Of a DNA stretch of 50,543 nt, positions 44,033-50,543 are shown piece after piece. The stretch is from Devosia nanyangense (lineage in GTDB: Bacteria; Pseudomonadota; Alphaproteobacteria; Rhizobiales; Devosiaceae): the NCBI GenBank assembly GCA_016213505.1, contig JACRAF010000048.1, forward strand, positions 1 through 50,543. Reading direction: 5' to 3'. Under the pieces are notes generated by a model. It was not told the origin of the DNA. It searched no databases and saw only the letters and a program-made list of their open reading frames with translations. The translations under genes were made by a program, and so were the position numbers. Within the stretch, counting starts at the first letter, position 1. Every line of letters begins with the position of its first letter.

Positions 44033-45583
44033 TCACACCGTGGCGCCGATCTGCCATGGCACGAATTCGTTGTCACCGTAGCCGAGCAGTTCCGACTTGG
44101 TCTTTTCGCCCGACGCCACGCGCAGGATCATGTCGAAGATCTCCTGCCCCTTGGCCTCGAGCGACGACCCCTCCACCACTTCGCCGCCATTGATATCCAT
44201 GTCGTCGATCATCCGGTGATACATCTCCGAATTGGTGGCTATTTTGATCGAGGGCGTCGGCTTGCAGCCATAGGCCGAGCCGCGGCCGGTGGTGAACGCC
44301 AGAACATTGGCGCCGCCCGCCACCTGCCCGGTCGCCGACACCGGATCGTAGCCCGGCGTGTCCATGAACACAAAACCCTTCTCGGTCACCGGATCGGCGT
44401 AGTTGTAAACGGCATTGAGCGGCGTCGTGCCGCCCTTGGCCGCCGCGCCCAGCGATTTCTCGAGAATCGTCGTCAGCCCGCCGAGCTTGTTGCCCGGCGA
44501 CGGGTTGTTGTTCATCTCCATATTGTTCCGCCTGGTGTAGTCTTCCCACCAATGGATGATGTCGACCAGCTTCTGCCCGACCTCCGGCGTCCGCGCGCGC
44601 CGCGTCAGCAGATGCTCGGCGCCGTAGATCTCCGGTGTCTCGCTGAGGATCGCCGTTCCACCGTGGCGCACCAGGATGTCGGCGGCGTAGCCGAGCGCCG
44701 GGTTGGCGGTGATCCCCGAATACCCGTCCGAGCCGCCGCACTGCAGCGCCAGCATCAGCTCCGACGCCGGCACCGTTTCGCGCCGCACGTTGTTGACGAT
44801 CGGCAGCATGGCGACGACGGCCTCGACGCCGGCCGCGACGGTCTTCTTGGTCCCGCCCTGTTCCTGGATGGTCATGGTTCGGAACGTCTCGTTCTCGGTC
44901 ACCCCATAGGCTTCCTTCAGTTTCGGGATCTGGAAGCCCTCGCAGCCGAGCCCCACCATGATCACCCCGCCCATGTTGGGGTTGGTCGCGTAGCCCCAGG
45001 TTGTCTTCTTCAGCGTGTCGAAGATCACCCCGCGCGAGTCGATGATGCAGCCATTGGCCTGCTTGAGCGCCACGATGCCGTCGATATTGGGATAATCCTC
45101 GAGGATTCCCGAGCGCTCGATCTCCTTGGCGATGAACCCCGCGACCGTGGTCGAGCAGTTCACCGAGGTGAGGATGCCGACATAGTTGCGGGTGCCCACC
45201 GTGCCGTTGCTCCGCCGGTAGCCCTCGAACGTCGCGCGCTCCGCCTCCGGCACGAAGTCGACCGGGATGACGCCCTGTGAGAATTCGTAGTCGCGCTGGA
45301 ACGCGCCGTGCTCTTCCCCGATCGAGCAATTGTGTTCGTGCACCCATTCGCCCGCCGGCAGCCCGGTCTTGGCAAAGCCGATGATCTGCCCGAATTTGAC
45401 GATCGCCTCGCCCGCCGCGACCGGCCGCACGGTGAATTTGTGCCCGCGCGGCACGCGCTTGGTGGTCCTCACGCCCTCAGGCGTATCGATGCCGACATCG
45501 AGATTGCTCAGCGCCACCGCGACATTGTCGGCGGGGTTGAGCAGGAGGGTCTTGGCGGCGGGCGGGGACATGACGTCGGACAT
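44033..45583 (-). CDS. UxaA-family dehydratase (altronate/galactarate type)
   Basis: This is a 516-residue enzyme. The N-terminal SAF domain (about 18-95) includes VPRGHKFTVRPVAAGEAIVKFGQIIG. The large C-terminal domain holds GTRNYVGILTSVNCS, HWWEDY and GGSDGYSGITANPALGYAAD, with NNNPSPGNKLGGLTTILEKSLG and the metal-type residues of UxaA/GarD. Members remove water from aldonates such as D-altronate or galactarate. Here the gene cluster suggests a related aldonate. The ATG at 45583 has AAGGATC upstream. It is divergent from the GntR gene, with a palindrome at 45637-45648 between them. Confidence 0.9.
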   Translation of the reverse strand: MSDVMSPPAAKTLLLNPADNVAVALSNLDVGIDTPEGVRTTKRVPRGHKFTVRPVAAGEAIVKFGQIIGFAKTGLPAGEWVHEHNCSIGEEHGAFQRDYEFSQGVIPVDFVPEAERATFEGYRRSNGTVGTRNYVGILTSVNCSTTVAGFIAKEIERSGILEDYPNIDGIVALKQANGCIIDSRGVIFDTLKKTTWGYATNPNMGGVIMVGLGCEGFQIPKLKEAYGVTENETFRTMTIQEQGGTKKTVAAGVEAVVAMLPIVNNVRRETVPASELMLALQCGGSDGYSGITANPALGYAADILVRHGGTAILSETPEIYGAEHLLTRRARTPEVGQKLVDIIHWWEDYTRRNNMEMNNNPSPGNKLGGLTTILEKSLGAAAKGGTTPLNAVYNYADPVTEKGFVFMDTPGYDPVSATGQVAGGANVLAFTTGRGSAYGCKPTPSIKIATNSEMYHRMIDDMDINGGEVVEGSSLEAKGQEIFDMILRVASGEKTKSELLGYGDNEFVPWQIGATV

Positions 45584-45636
45584 CGGCTGATCCTTGGGAA
45601 GCGCGTTTGGGCGGTTGCGTCGCCGCCGCGGTCGAA

Positions 45637-45648
45637 CTAACATGTTAG
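45637..45648. promoter_or_regulatory. CTAACATGTTAG palindrome in uxaA/gntR divergent region
   Basis: CTAACATGTTAG matches exactly the core of the lldD upstream palindrome (26646-26657). It ends one base before the gntR ATG, so a bound repressor would block translation initiation or early transcription of gntR as well as reach the divergent uxaA promoter. Confidence 0.7.
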
Positions 45649-45649
45649 C

Positions 45650-46393
45650 ATGAGCGCGGTGGAAATCCCCTACAAATTTCTGGTGAATGCCACCGCCCCG
45701 CAGCGTGGCAGCGTCACCCAGTCGGTGACCGAGCAGTTGCGCACGGCCATCGTCACCCTGGCGCTGACGCCCGGTGAAATCCTCGACAAGGGCGCCATTT
45801 GCGCCCGCCTCGGCGTCTCCCGCTTCCCGGTGTCGGAAGCGCTGGCCCGGCTGCAGGCCGAAGGGCTGGTCGAGATCATGCCGCAGCGCGGCTCGATGGT
45901 GAGCCGCGTCCGCATCGGCGACGTCGTCGAATACATGCTCATCCGCCGGGCGCTCGAGAGCGAGGCGGTGCGTGCGCTGGTGGCGAAAAAACCCGCCGGC
46001 CTCGACGACAAGCTCGCCGCCAATCTGGCCCTGCAGGCCAAGGCCGCCGCCGCCGGCGACCGCGACACCTTCCACCACTACGATCTCGAGTTCCACGAGA
46101 TCCTGTTCGGCGCCATGCAGTTCGCCCGCATCCGCGCCGTGATCGAAAATGCCCGCGCCAACCTCGACCGCGCCCGCCTGCTGATCCTCGATCCGCGCCG
46201 GCTGTCGATGACCCATCACGAGCACGGCGCCATCGCCGCCGGCATTGCCGCCGCCGACGCCGACCGTGCCGCGGCCGCCATGCGCGCCCATATCGACAAG
46301 GTCACCGGCGAGCTCTTGGCCTTCGCCCATCAATCGCCGGAACTGTTCGCCGACAGCGAGCGATTCGCCGACGGCACCCTGCCCTTCGGCTGA
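45650..46393 (+). CDS. GntR-family (FCD) transcriptional regulator
   Basis: This is a 247-residue repressor-type regulator. The N-terminal winged helix (about 18-85: QSVTEQLRTAIVTLALTPGEILDKGAICARLGVSRFPVSEALARLQAEGLV) is followed by an FCD ligand domain of helices with metal-binding residues (LEFHEILFG, HHEHGAIAAGIAAADAD). FCD regulators respond to sugar acids and similar ligands. No ribosome site is visible before the ATG, because the CTAACATGTTAG operator occupies that place, so the mRNA may be leaderless. Regulation of lldD and the divergent uxaA is inferred. Confidence 0.9.
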   Translation: MSAVEIPYKFLVNATAPQRGSVTQSVTEQLRTAIVTLALTPGEILDKGAICARLGVSRFPVSEALARLQAEGLVEIMPQRGSMVSRVRIGDVVEYMLIRRALESEAVRALVAKKPAGLDDKLAANLALQAKAAAAGDRDTFHHYDLEFHEILFGAMQFARIRAVIENARANLDRARLLILDPRRLSMTHHEHGAIAAGIAAADADRAAAAMRAHIDKVTGELLAFAHQSPELFADSERFADGTLPFG

Positions 46394-46406
46394 CGAGGAG
46401 AACCAA

Positions 46407-46841
46407 TTGCTCAAGGGCATTCCACATATCCTCGGTCCCGAACTGCTGGCTGTGCTGCAGGAGATGGGCCACGGCGACGAGATCACTATCGTCGACGGCA
46501 ACTATCCAGGTGCCAGCGCCGGGCCGGTCCTGATCCGCGCCGACGGCCATTCGGCCACCGACCTGCTCGAGGCCGTGCTCACGCTCTTGCCGCTCGACGA
46601 TTTCGTCCCCGATCCGGTGGTCGTCATGGAGGTCGTCGGCGACGCCAGCAAGCGCCCGCCGGTGGTCGACGAGTTCGCCGCGCTCGTCGCCCGCTACGAG
46701 CCCAAGGTCGCGCTGACATCGCTCGAACGCTTCGCCTTCTACGCCCGCGCCAATGCCGGCTACGCCGTCGTCCAGACCGGCGAGCAGCGCCTCTATGGCA
46801 ACATCATCCTCAAGAAGGGCGTCATCCGCCCGGACGGCTAG
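46407..46841 (+). CDS. fucU: RbsD/FucU-family sugar mutarotase
   Basis: This 144-residue enzyme interconverts sugar anomers. The N-terminus MLKGIPHILGPELLAVLQEMGHGDEI has the His/Asp region of the family, and the C-terminus YGNIILKKGVI matches FucU (L-fucose mutarotase) better than RbsD. The start is TTG with GAGGAG 6 nt upstream, 13 bp after gntR, so they are an operon. A mutarotase of this type usually feeds a sugar dehydrogenase. Confidence 0.86.
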   Translation: MLKGIPHILGPELLAVLQEMGHGDEITIVDGNYPGASAGPVLIRADGHSATDLLEAVLTLLPLDDFVPDPVVVMEVVGDASKRPPVVDEFAALVARYEPKVALTSLERFAFYARANAGYAVVQTGEQRLYGNIILKKGVIRPDG

Positions 46842-46843
46842 GA

Positions 46844-46888
46844 GCATCGCGCAAAAAAGTGGACGCCGGTTTTTTGCAGCCGCGATGC
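46844..46888. repeat. Rhizobial-type intergenic hairpin between fucU and FAH gene
   Basis: GCATCGCG-CAAAAAA and TTTTTTG-CAGC-CGCGATGC form a long stem broken by a small bulge (about 15 pairs in all) around GTGGACGCCGG. Similar A-run/T-run palindromes are repeated in rhizobial genomes. It may be a partial terminator or a repeat, which could reduce read-through from fucU to the hydrolase gene. Confidence 0.55.
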
Positions 46889-46987
46889 GACCACCAGGAC
46901 TTCACCGAACCCATTGACCCAAAGTTGCCCTCGATTTCCGCGGGCGCGGCGGCTACAGAGCCCGCCAAATCCGACCGGAGTGACCCG

Positions 46988-47839
46988 ATGAAACTTCTGC
47001 GTGTTGGCGCCAAGGGCGCCGAGAAACCTGCCCTGCTGCACTCCGACGGCACCTATCGTGACCTGTCGTCGGTCGTCCCCGACCTCAAGGGCGAGGCGCT
47101 GACCCCCGCCGGACTCGCGAAAATCCGCGCTGCCGATCCCGCAAAACTCCCGGTGCTCGATGCCAAGCTCCGCATCGGCCCCTGCGTCGGCTTCGTCGGC
47201 AAGTTCATCTGCGTCGGCCTCAATTATGCCGACCACGCCGCCGAGACCGGGGCCGCGATCCCGGCCGAGCCGATCCTGTTCCAGAAGGCGACCAGCGCCA
47301 TCATCGGCCCCAACGACGACGTCATCCTGCCCAGGAACACCAAGAAGCCCGACTGGGAAGTCGAGCTCGGAATCGTCATCGGCAAGGAAGCCCGCTACGT
47401 CGACGACAAGGACGCCCTCGACCACGTCGCGGGCTACTGCGTCGTCAACGACCTCAGCGAGCGCCACTTCCAGACCGAGCGCGGCGGCCAGTGGACCAAG
47501 GGCAAGTCGGCCGACACGTTCGGCCCCATCGGCCCGTGGCTGGTCACCCCCGACGAGGTGCCCGACCCGCAGAACCTTGCCATGTGGCTCGAGGTCGACG
47601 GTCACCGCTACCAGAACGGCTCGACTAGAACGATGATCTTCGGCGTCCGCCATCTGGTCAGCTACATCAGCCAGTTCATGTCGCTGCAGCCCGGCGACGT
47701 CATCTCGACCGGTACCCCGCCCGGCGTCGGAATGGGCATCAAGCCCGAGCCGATCTGGCTGAAACCCGGCCAGACCATGCACCTGGGCATCGCCGGTCTC
47801 GGCGAACAGACCCAGCGCACGGTCGCCTATCAGGGGTAG
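46988..47839 (+). CDS. FAH-family hydrolase, likely 2,4-diketo-3-deoxy-sugar-acid hydrolase
   Basis: This is a 283-residue enzyme of the fumarylacetoacetate hydrolase family. Motifs include FICVGLNYADHAAETG, SAIIGPNDDVILPR, DWEVELGIVIGK with metal-binding Glu residues, and STRTMIFGV and GDVISTGTPPGVGMG. The text is very like enzymes named 2,4-diketo-3-deoxy-L-fuconate hydrolase in rhizobia and Burkholderia, which give pyruvate and L-lactate. The ATG at 46988 has CGGAG 9 nt upstream. It is on the same strand as gntR-fucU. The L-fuconate assignment rests on similarity and context. Other 2,4-diketo acids remain possible. Confidence 0.8.
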   Translation: MKLLRVGAKGAEKPALLHSDGTYRDLSSVVPDLKGEALTPAGLAKIRAADPAKLPVLDAKLRIGPCVGFVGKFICVGLNYADHAAETGAAIPAEPILFQKATSAIIGPNDDVILPRNTKKPDWEVELGIVIGKEARYVDDKDALDHVAGYCVVNDLSERHFQTERGGQWTKGKSADTFGPIGPWLVTPDEVPDPQNLAMWLEVDGHRYQNGSTRTMIFGVRHLVSYISQFMSLQPGDVISTGTPPGVGMGIKPEPIWLKPGQTMHLGIAGLGEQTQRTVAYQG

Positions 47840-47884
47840 GGTAAATCGACGTTCGAGCATCCGGACCGTCCGCCTGCACGAACT

Positions 47885-47929
47885 CCTTCTCCCCTTGAGG
47901 GAGAAGGTGCCCGAAGGGCGGATGAGGGG
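47885..47929. repeat. Intergenic palindrome, copy D with two stems
   Basis: CCTTCTCCC-CTTGA-GGGAGAAGG, then TGCCCGAAGGGCGGATGAGGGG. It has the same two-stem order as copy B at 10251-10297 (GGCGC-GCA-GCGCC there, GCCC-GAA-GGGC here) and lies between the FAH gene and chrB. The remainder of 47840-48096 shows no gene. Confidence 0.75.
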
Positions 47930-48096
47930 TTTCGCTCCCCATCCGCGAAGCTGGGTGGGCGGACTCTCAGCGTGATGGCGGCCCATCGGTTGACTTCCGG
48001 GAGCGTTTCGGTTGGTATTTAGCCCATGGGGAACGCGATCTCCCCACGAGGCGGCATGCCGAAGCTTCGCGTCCAACCTCAGATCAAGGACGCATC

Positions 48097-48915
48097 ATGC
48101 CCACTTTCGCATCCATTGCCCCGGATAAACTCGCCCGCCTGATTGGAACGCCCAGGGCCCCGATCGTCCTCGACGTTCGCGAGGATGCAGCGGTTGAACT
48201 CGACCCGAGACTGATCCCCGCCTCCCTGCATCTGCCCTACGCCGCCGCCGAGGACTGGGCGAAGGCCTATCGCGGCAAGAGTGTCGCGGTCACCTGCCAG
48301 CGCGGCAAGAAACTGGCGGAAGGCGCCGCGGCATGGCTGCGGCACTGCGGCGCCGATGCCGAGGTGGTCGAAGGCGGTTTCGAAGCCTGGCGCGATGCCG
48401 GCCTGCCGCTTGTCCCCGTGGCGGCGATCCCGAAGCGGAACGCCTCCGGCGCCACGGTCTGGGTCACCCGCTCGCGCCCCAAGATCGACCGCATCGCCTG
48501 CCCCTGGCTGATCCGGCGTTTCGTCGACCCGGGCGCGGTGTTTCTGTTCGTCGCTCCGCCCGAGGTGGAAGCCGTCGGCGAGCGCTTCGGAGCGACCCCG
48601 TTCGACATCGAGAACGTGTTCTGGAGCCATCGCGGCGAACTCTGCACCTTCGATGTGATGGTCGCCGAGTTCGGCCTCGCGTCGGCGCCTCTCGAGCGGC
48701 TCGCGACCATCGTCCGCGGTGCCGATACCAGCCGGCCCGATCTCGCGCCGGAGGCCGCCGGCCTGCTGGCGATCTCTCTGGGGCTGTCGCGGATGTTCGC
48801 CGACGACCTCGAGCAACTGGAAGCGGGCATCCTCCTCTACGACGCACTCTATCGCTGGGCCCGGGACGCAACCGAGGAAACTCACAACTGGCCCGCGGCC
48901 GGCGGCAAGAAGTGA
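48097..48915 (+). CDS. chrB: Rhodanese-like/ChrB-domain chromate resistance protein
   Basis: This is a 272-residue protein with two parts. Residues about 10-105 are a rhodanese-like domain with the active-loop Cys67 (TCQRGKKL). Residues about 115-265 match the C-terminal ChrB domain (VTRSRPKIDRIACPWLIRRFVDP, then FDVMVAEFGL). In known ChrB proteins the C-terminal domain supports chromate sensing or reduction, and this gene precedes chrA. There is no N-terminal regulator part of the classical ChrB. It overlaps chrA by 4 bp (GTGA). Confidence 0.85.
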   Translation: MPTFASIAPDKLARLIGTPRAPIVLDVREDAAVELDPRLIPASLHLPYAAAEDWAKAYRGKSVAVTCQRGKKLAEGAAAWLRHCGADAEVVEGGFEAWRDAGLPLVPVAAIPKRNASGATVWVTRSRPKIDRIACPWLIRRFVDPGAVFLFVAPPEVEAVGERFGATPFDIENVFWSHRGELCTFDVMVAEFGLASAPLERLATIVRGADTSRPDLAPEAAGLLAISLGLSRMFADDLEQLEAGILLYDALYRWARDATEETHNWPAAGGKK

Positions 48916-50288
48916 CGACCGCCGAGCTGGCCCATGCGCCCGTCGCGCCGCCCTATCCCTCGCTCCGCGAGGCGACTGCCGTGTGGGCCAAAATCGGCCT
49001 GCTCGGCTTTGGCGGCCCGGCCGGCCAGATTGCGCTGATGCACAAGGAGCTGGTCGAGCGGCGCCGCTGGATCTCGGAGAGCCGCTTCCTTCATGCCCTG
49101 AACTTCTGCATGCTGCTGCCCGGACCCGAGGCGCAGCAACTCGCGATCTATGTCGGCTGGCTGCTGCACGGCTGGCGTGGCGGGGTAATCGCCGGCACGC
49201 TCTTTGTCCTCCCCGGCTTCGTCGTCATCGTGCTCCTGTCGGCGGCCTATGCCTCGTTCCACGACACGGCCTGGCTCGTCAGTCTGTTCTTTGGCCTCAA
49301 GGCGGCGGTCCTCGCAATCGTCGTAGAAGCGACACTTCGGGTCGGGAGGCGCGCGCTCAAGAACCGCATTCTTGTCGGCACCGCCGCTGCCGCGTTCGTC
49401 GCGCTGTTTGTCTTCAACCTGCCGTTTCCGGTTGTGGTGCTGGCCGCTGGCGCCGCCGGCTATCTCGAAGCGCGTCTGATGCCGCAGCGCGCCGCGGCCG
49501 GCGCCGGCCGTACGGCGGCCGCCGACTTGCCCTCGGTCATCGGCGACGGCTTTCACCGGCCCAATGTCACCCTCGGCCGCGGCCTGGGCACGATTGTCGT
49601 CTGGGGCGCGCTCTGGCTCGCCCCGCTGCTGCTTATCGTGCCGCCGGCGGGCTGGTCGGGGATCTTCACCTCGGTATGGCTGTTCTTCTCCCAGATGGCG
49701 GTCGTGACCTTCGGCGGCGCCTATGCCGTACTCGCCTATGTCGCGCAGGAGGCGGTGCAGGGATTCGGCTGGCTCAGGCCCGGCGAGATGGTGGACGGGC
49801 TGGCGCTCGCCGAGACGACGCCCGGCCCTTTGGTGCTGGTCCTGAGTTTCGTCGGGTTCCTCGCTGCGTTCCGCGCGCCGTCCGGCCTCGACCCGTTGCT
49901 CGCCGGCGTGCTCGGTGCGACGCTCACCACCTGGGTGACGTTCGTTCCGTGTTTCCTCTGGATTTTTCTTGGCGCGCCCTATGTCGAGCGCCTGCGATCC
50001 AACAAGGCGTTGTCCAACGCTTTGGCTTCGATCACCGCGGCAGTCGTCGGGGTGATTCTCAACCTCGCCCTGTGGTTTGCCATCCACGTGTTGTTCCGCG
50101 ACGTCGGGGTTGCCCATTGGGGACCGGTGACCATCGCCGCACCGGCCTGGTCCTCCGTCAACCTGGCCGCCGTCGTGCTCAGCATCGTCGCCGCGCTCGC
50201 CCTGTTCCGCTTCCGGGCCGGTATCCTTGGAACGCTGGCAATTGCAGGCATCCTCGGCCTCGGGGCCAACCTCCTCGGCCTCGCCTGA
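48912..50288 (+). CDS. chrA: Chromate efflux transporter
   Basis: This 458-residue inner-membrane protein expels chromate. It contains two homologous CHR halves, one starting FLGFGGPAGQ-type text (KIGLLGFGGPAGQIALMHKELVERRRW) and one at about 245 (TSVWLFFSQMAVVTFGGAYAVLAYVAQE). The pairs PGPEAQQLA and TPGPLVLVLSFVG are typical CHR motifs. Ten or more hydrophobic helices are seen. It is translationally coupled to chrB. Confidence 0.94.
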   Translation: MTTAELAHAPVAPPYPSLREATAVWAKIGLLGFGGPAGQIALMHKELVERRRWISESRFLHALNFCMLLPGPEAQQLAIYVGWLLHGWRGGVIAGTLFVLPGFVVIVLLSAAYASFHDTAWLVSLFFGLKAAVLAIVVEATLRVGRRALKNRILVGTAAAAFVALFVFNLPFPVVVLAAGAAGYLEARLMPQRAAAGAGRTAAADLPSVIGDGFHRPNVTLGRGLGTIVVWGALWLAPLLLIVPPAGWSGIFTSVWLFFSQMAVVTFGGAYAVLAYVAQEAVQGFGWLRPGEMVDGLALAETTPGPLVLVLSFVGFLAAFRAPSGLDPLLAGVLGATLTTWVTFVPCFLWIFLGAPYVERLRSNKALSNALASITAAVVGVILNLALWFAIHVLFRDVGVAHWGPVTIAAPAWSSVNLAAVVLSIVAALALFRFRAGILGTLAIAGILGLGANLLGLA

Positions 50289-50425
50289 AGCGGGCCTGCA
50301 AAGGCCAGCAAAGGCGGTGGAGGGGGCGGCCACAGACACCGAAGTGACTCTTGATCCTCTCGAAAACGCGTGGAGCATCAGTCCCTTACCGCCTCGACAT
50401 TGCGACTTATCTACCGTCTTGCTTG

Positions 50426-50543
50426 TCAAGCCGAAGCGGGTTGGTCTGAAGCGATGACGGCATTTAGGATGACGATGAGCTTTCGCATGATTGCGGTGAG
50501 GATGAGCTTGTTGGGCTTGCCGCGTTGGCGGAGTTGTTGGGCG
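50426..50543 (-). mobile_element. IS110-family transposase, 3' end (continues outside window)
   Basis: The minus strand from the window end reads QQLRQRGKPNKLILTAIMRKLI, then VILNAVIASDQ and a stop (TGA at 50426-50428). This is the common C-terminus of IS110-family transposases (GKPxKxxxxAxMRKLLxxLNAxx). Only 39 codons are visible. The 137-bp gap to chrA (50289-50425) holds no gene, and the exact IS end is not identified. Confidence 0.8.

Noticed and set aside
50289..50425. Terminal repeat of the IS110 element
   Set aside because: IS110 elements lack clear inverted ends, and no reliable boundary can be set from one side.

Overview
The window is about 50.5 kb of GC-rich chromosomal DNA with dense, short-spaced bacterial genes, many GTG/TTG starts and many 1-4 bp gene overlaps. 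The gene set fits an alphaproteobacterium of the Hyphomicrobiales, perhaps Devosia-like: GltB/GltD, a stand-alone LigD-type polymerase, a Tat-exported TRAP binding protein, a Gfo/Idh-aldo/keto reductase fusion, Mur-type operators before mntH, TTAACCAT (CtrA-type) half sites before a stator operon, and rhizobial-style intergenic palindromes. The family assignment is inference. No rRNA, tRNA or CRISPR was seen.

Layout. 1-3134: glutamate synthase (gltB 3' part, gltD). 3199-8174: a secreted FG-GAP protein, then a minus-strand run of a lytic transglycosylase, a DUF459 SGNH protein and a uridine-kinase-like NTPase, ending in a frameshifted duplicate of the DUF459 tail. 8239-10195: divergent galE and galU. 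10336-13352: an outer-membrane barrel protein and a PomA/PomB-like stator pair. 13353-14823: a decayed dinJ-yafQ toxin-antitoxin operon, apparently split by about 0.93 kb of inserted DNA carrying a membrane-protein gene and a MITE-like element. 14820-16276: NfeD and SPFH proteins. 16435-23050: LigD polymerase domain, hemH, mntH, a DUF1007-NicO metal-transport fusion and a LysR regulator. 23113-26110: cueR/copA copper efflux. 26698-28518: L-lactate dehydrogenase and cytochrome b561. 28566-31313: a retropepsin-like pair and an ECF sigma/anti-sigma pair with a COG4315 secreted protein. 31492-35253: a TRAP transporter whose binding protein and membrane subunits lie on opposite strands. 35310-40244: sugar-type oxidoreductase fusion, PfkB kinase, di-haem cytochrome c and Eda aldolase. 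40244-42178: modAB without modC, then a SET-domain protein. 42976-47839: sugar-acid catabolic cluster (aldo/keto reductase, UxaA-type dehydratase, GntR regulator, FucU-type mutarotase, FAH-type hydrolase). 48097-50543: chrBA chromate resistance and the 3' end of an IS110-family transposase.

How genes may work together. The most interesting link is a shared palindromic core, CTAACATGTTAG, found before lldD (inside a perfect 22-bp palindrome) and again in the uxaA/gntR intergenic region 19 kb away. The 42976-47839 cluster has the parts expected for a non-phosphorylating fucose-type pathway. Its FAH-family hydrolase resembles enzymes that split 2,4-diketo-3-deoxy-L-fuconate into pyruvate and L-lactate, and lldD would oxidise that lactate. 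One GntR regulator controlling both loci is a testable hypothesis, not something the sequence proves. The second main finding is the broken and split dinJ-yafQ module.
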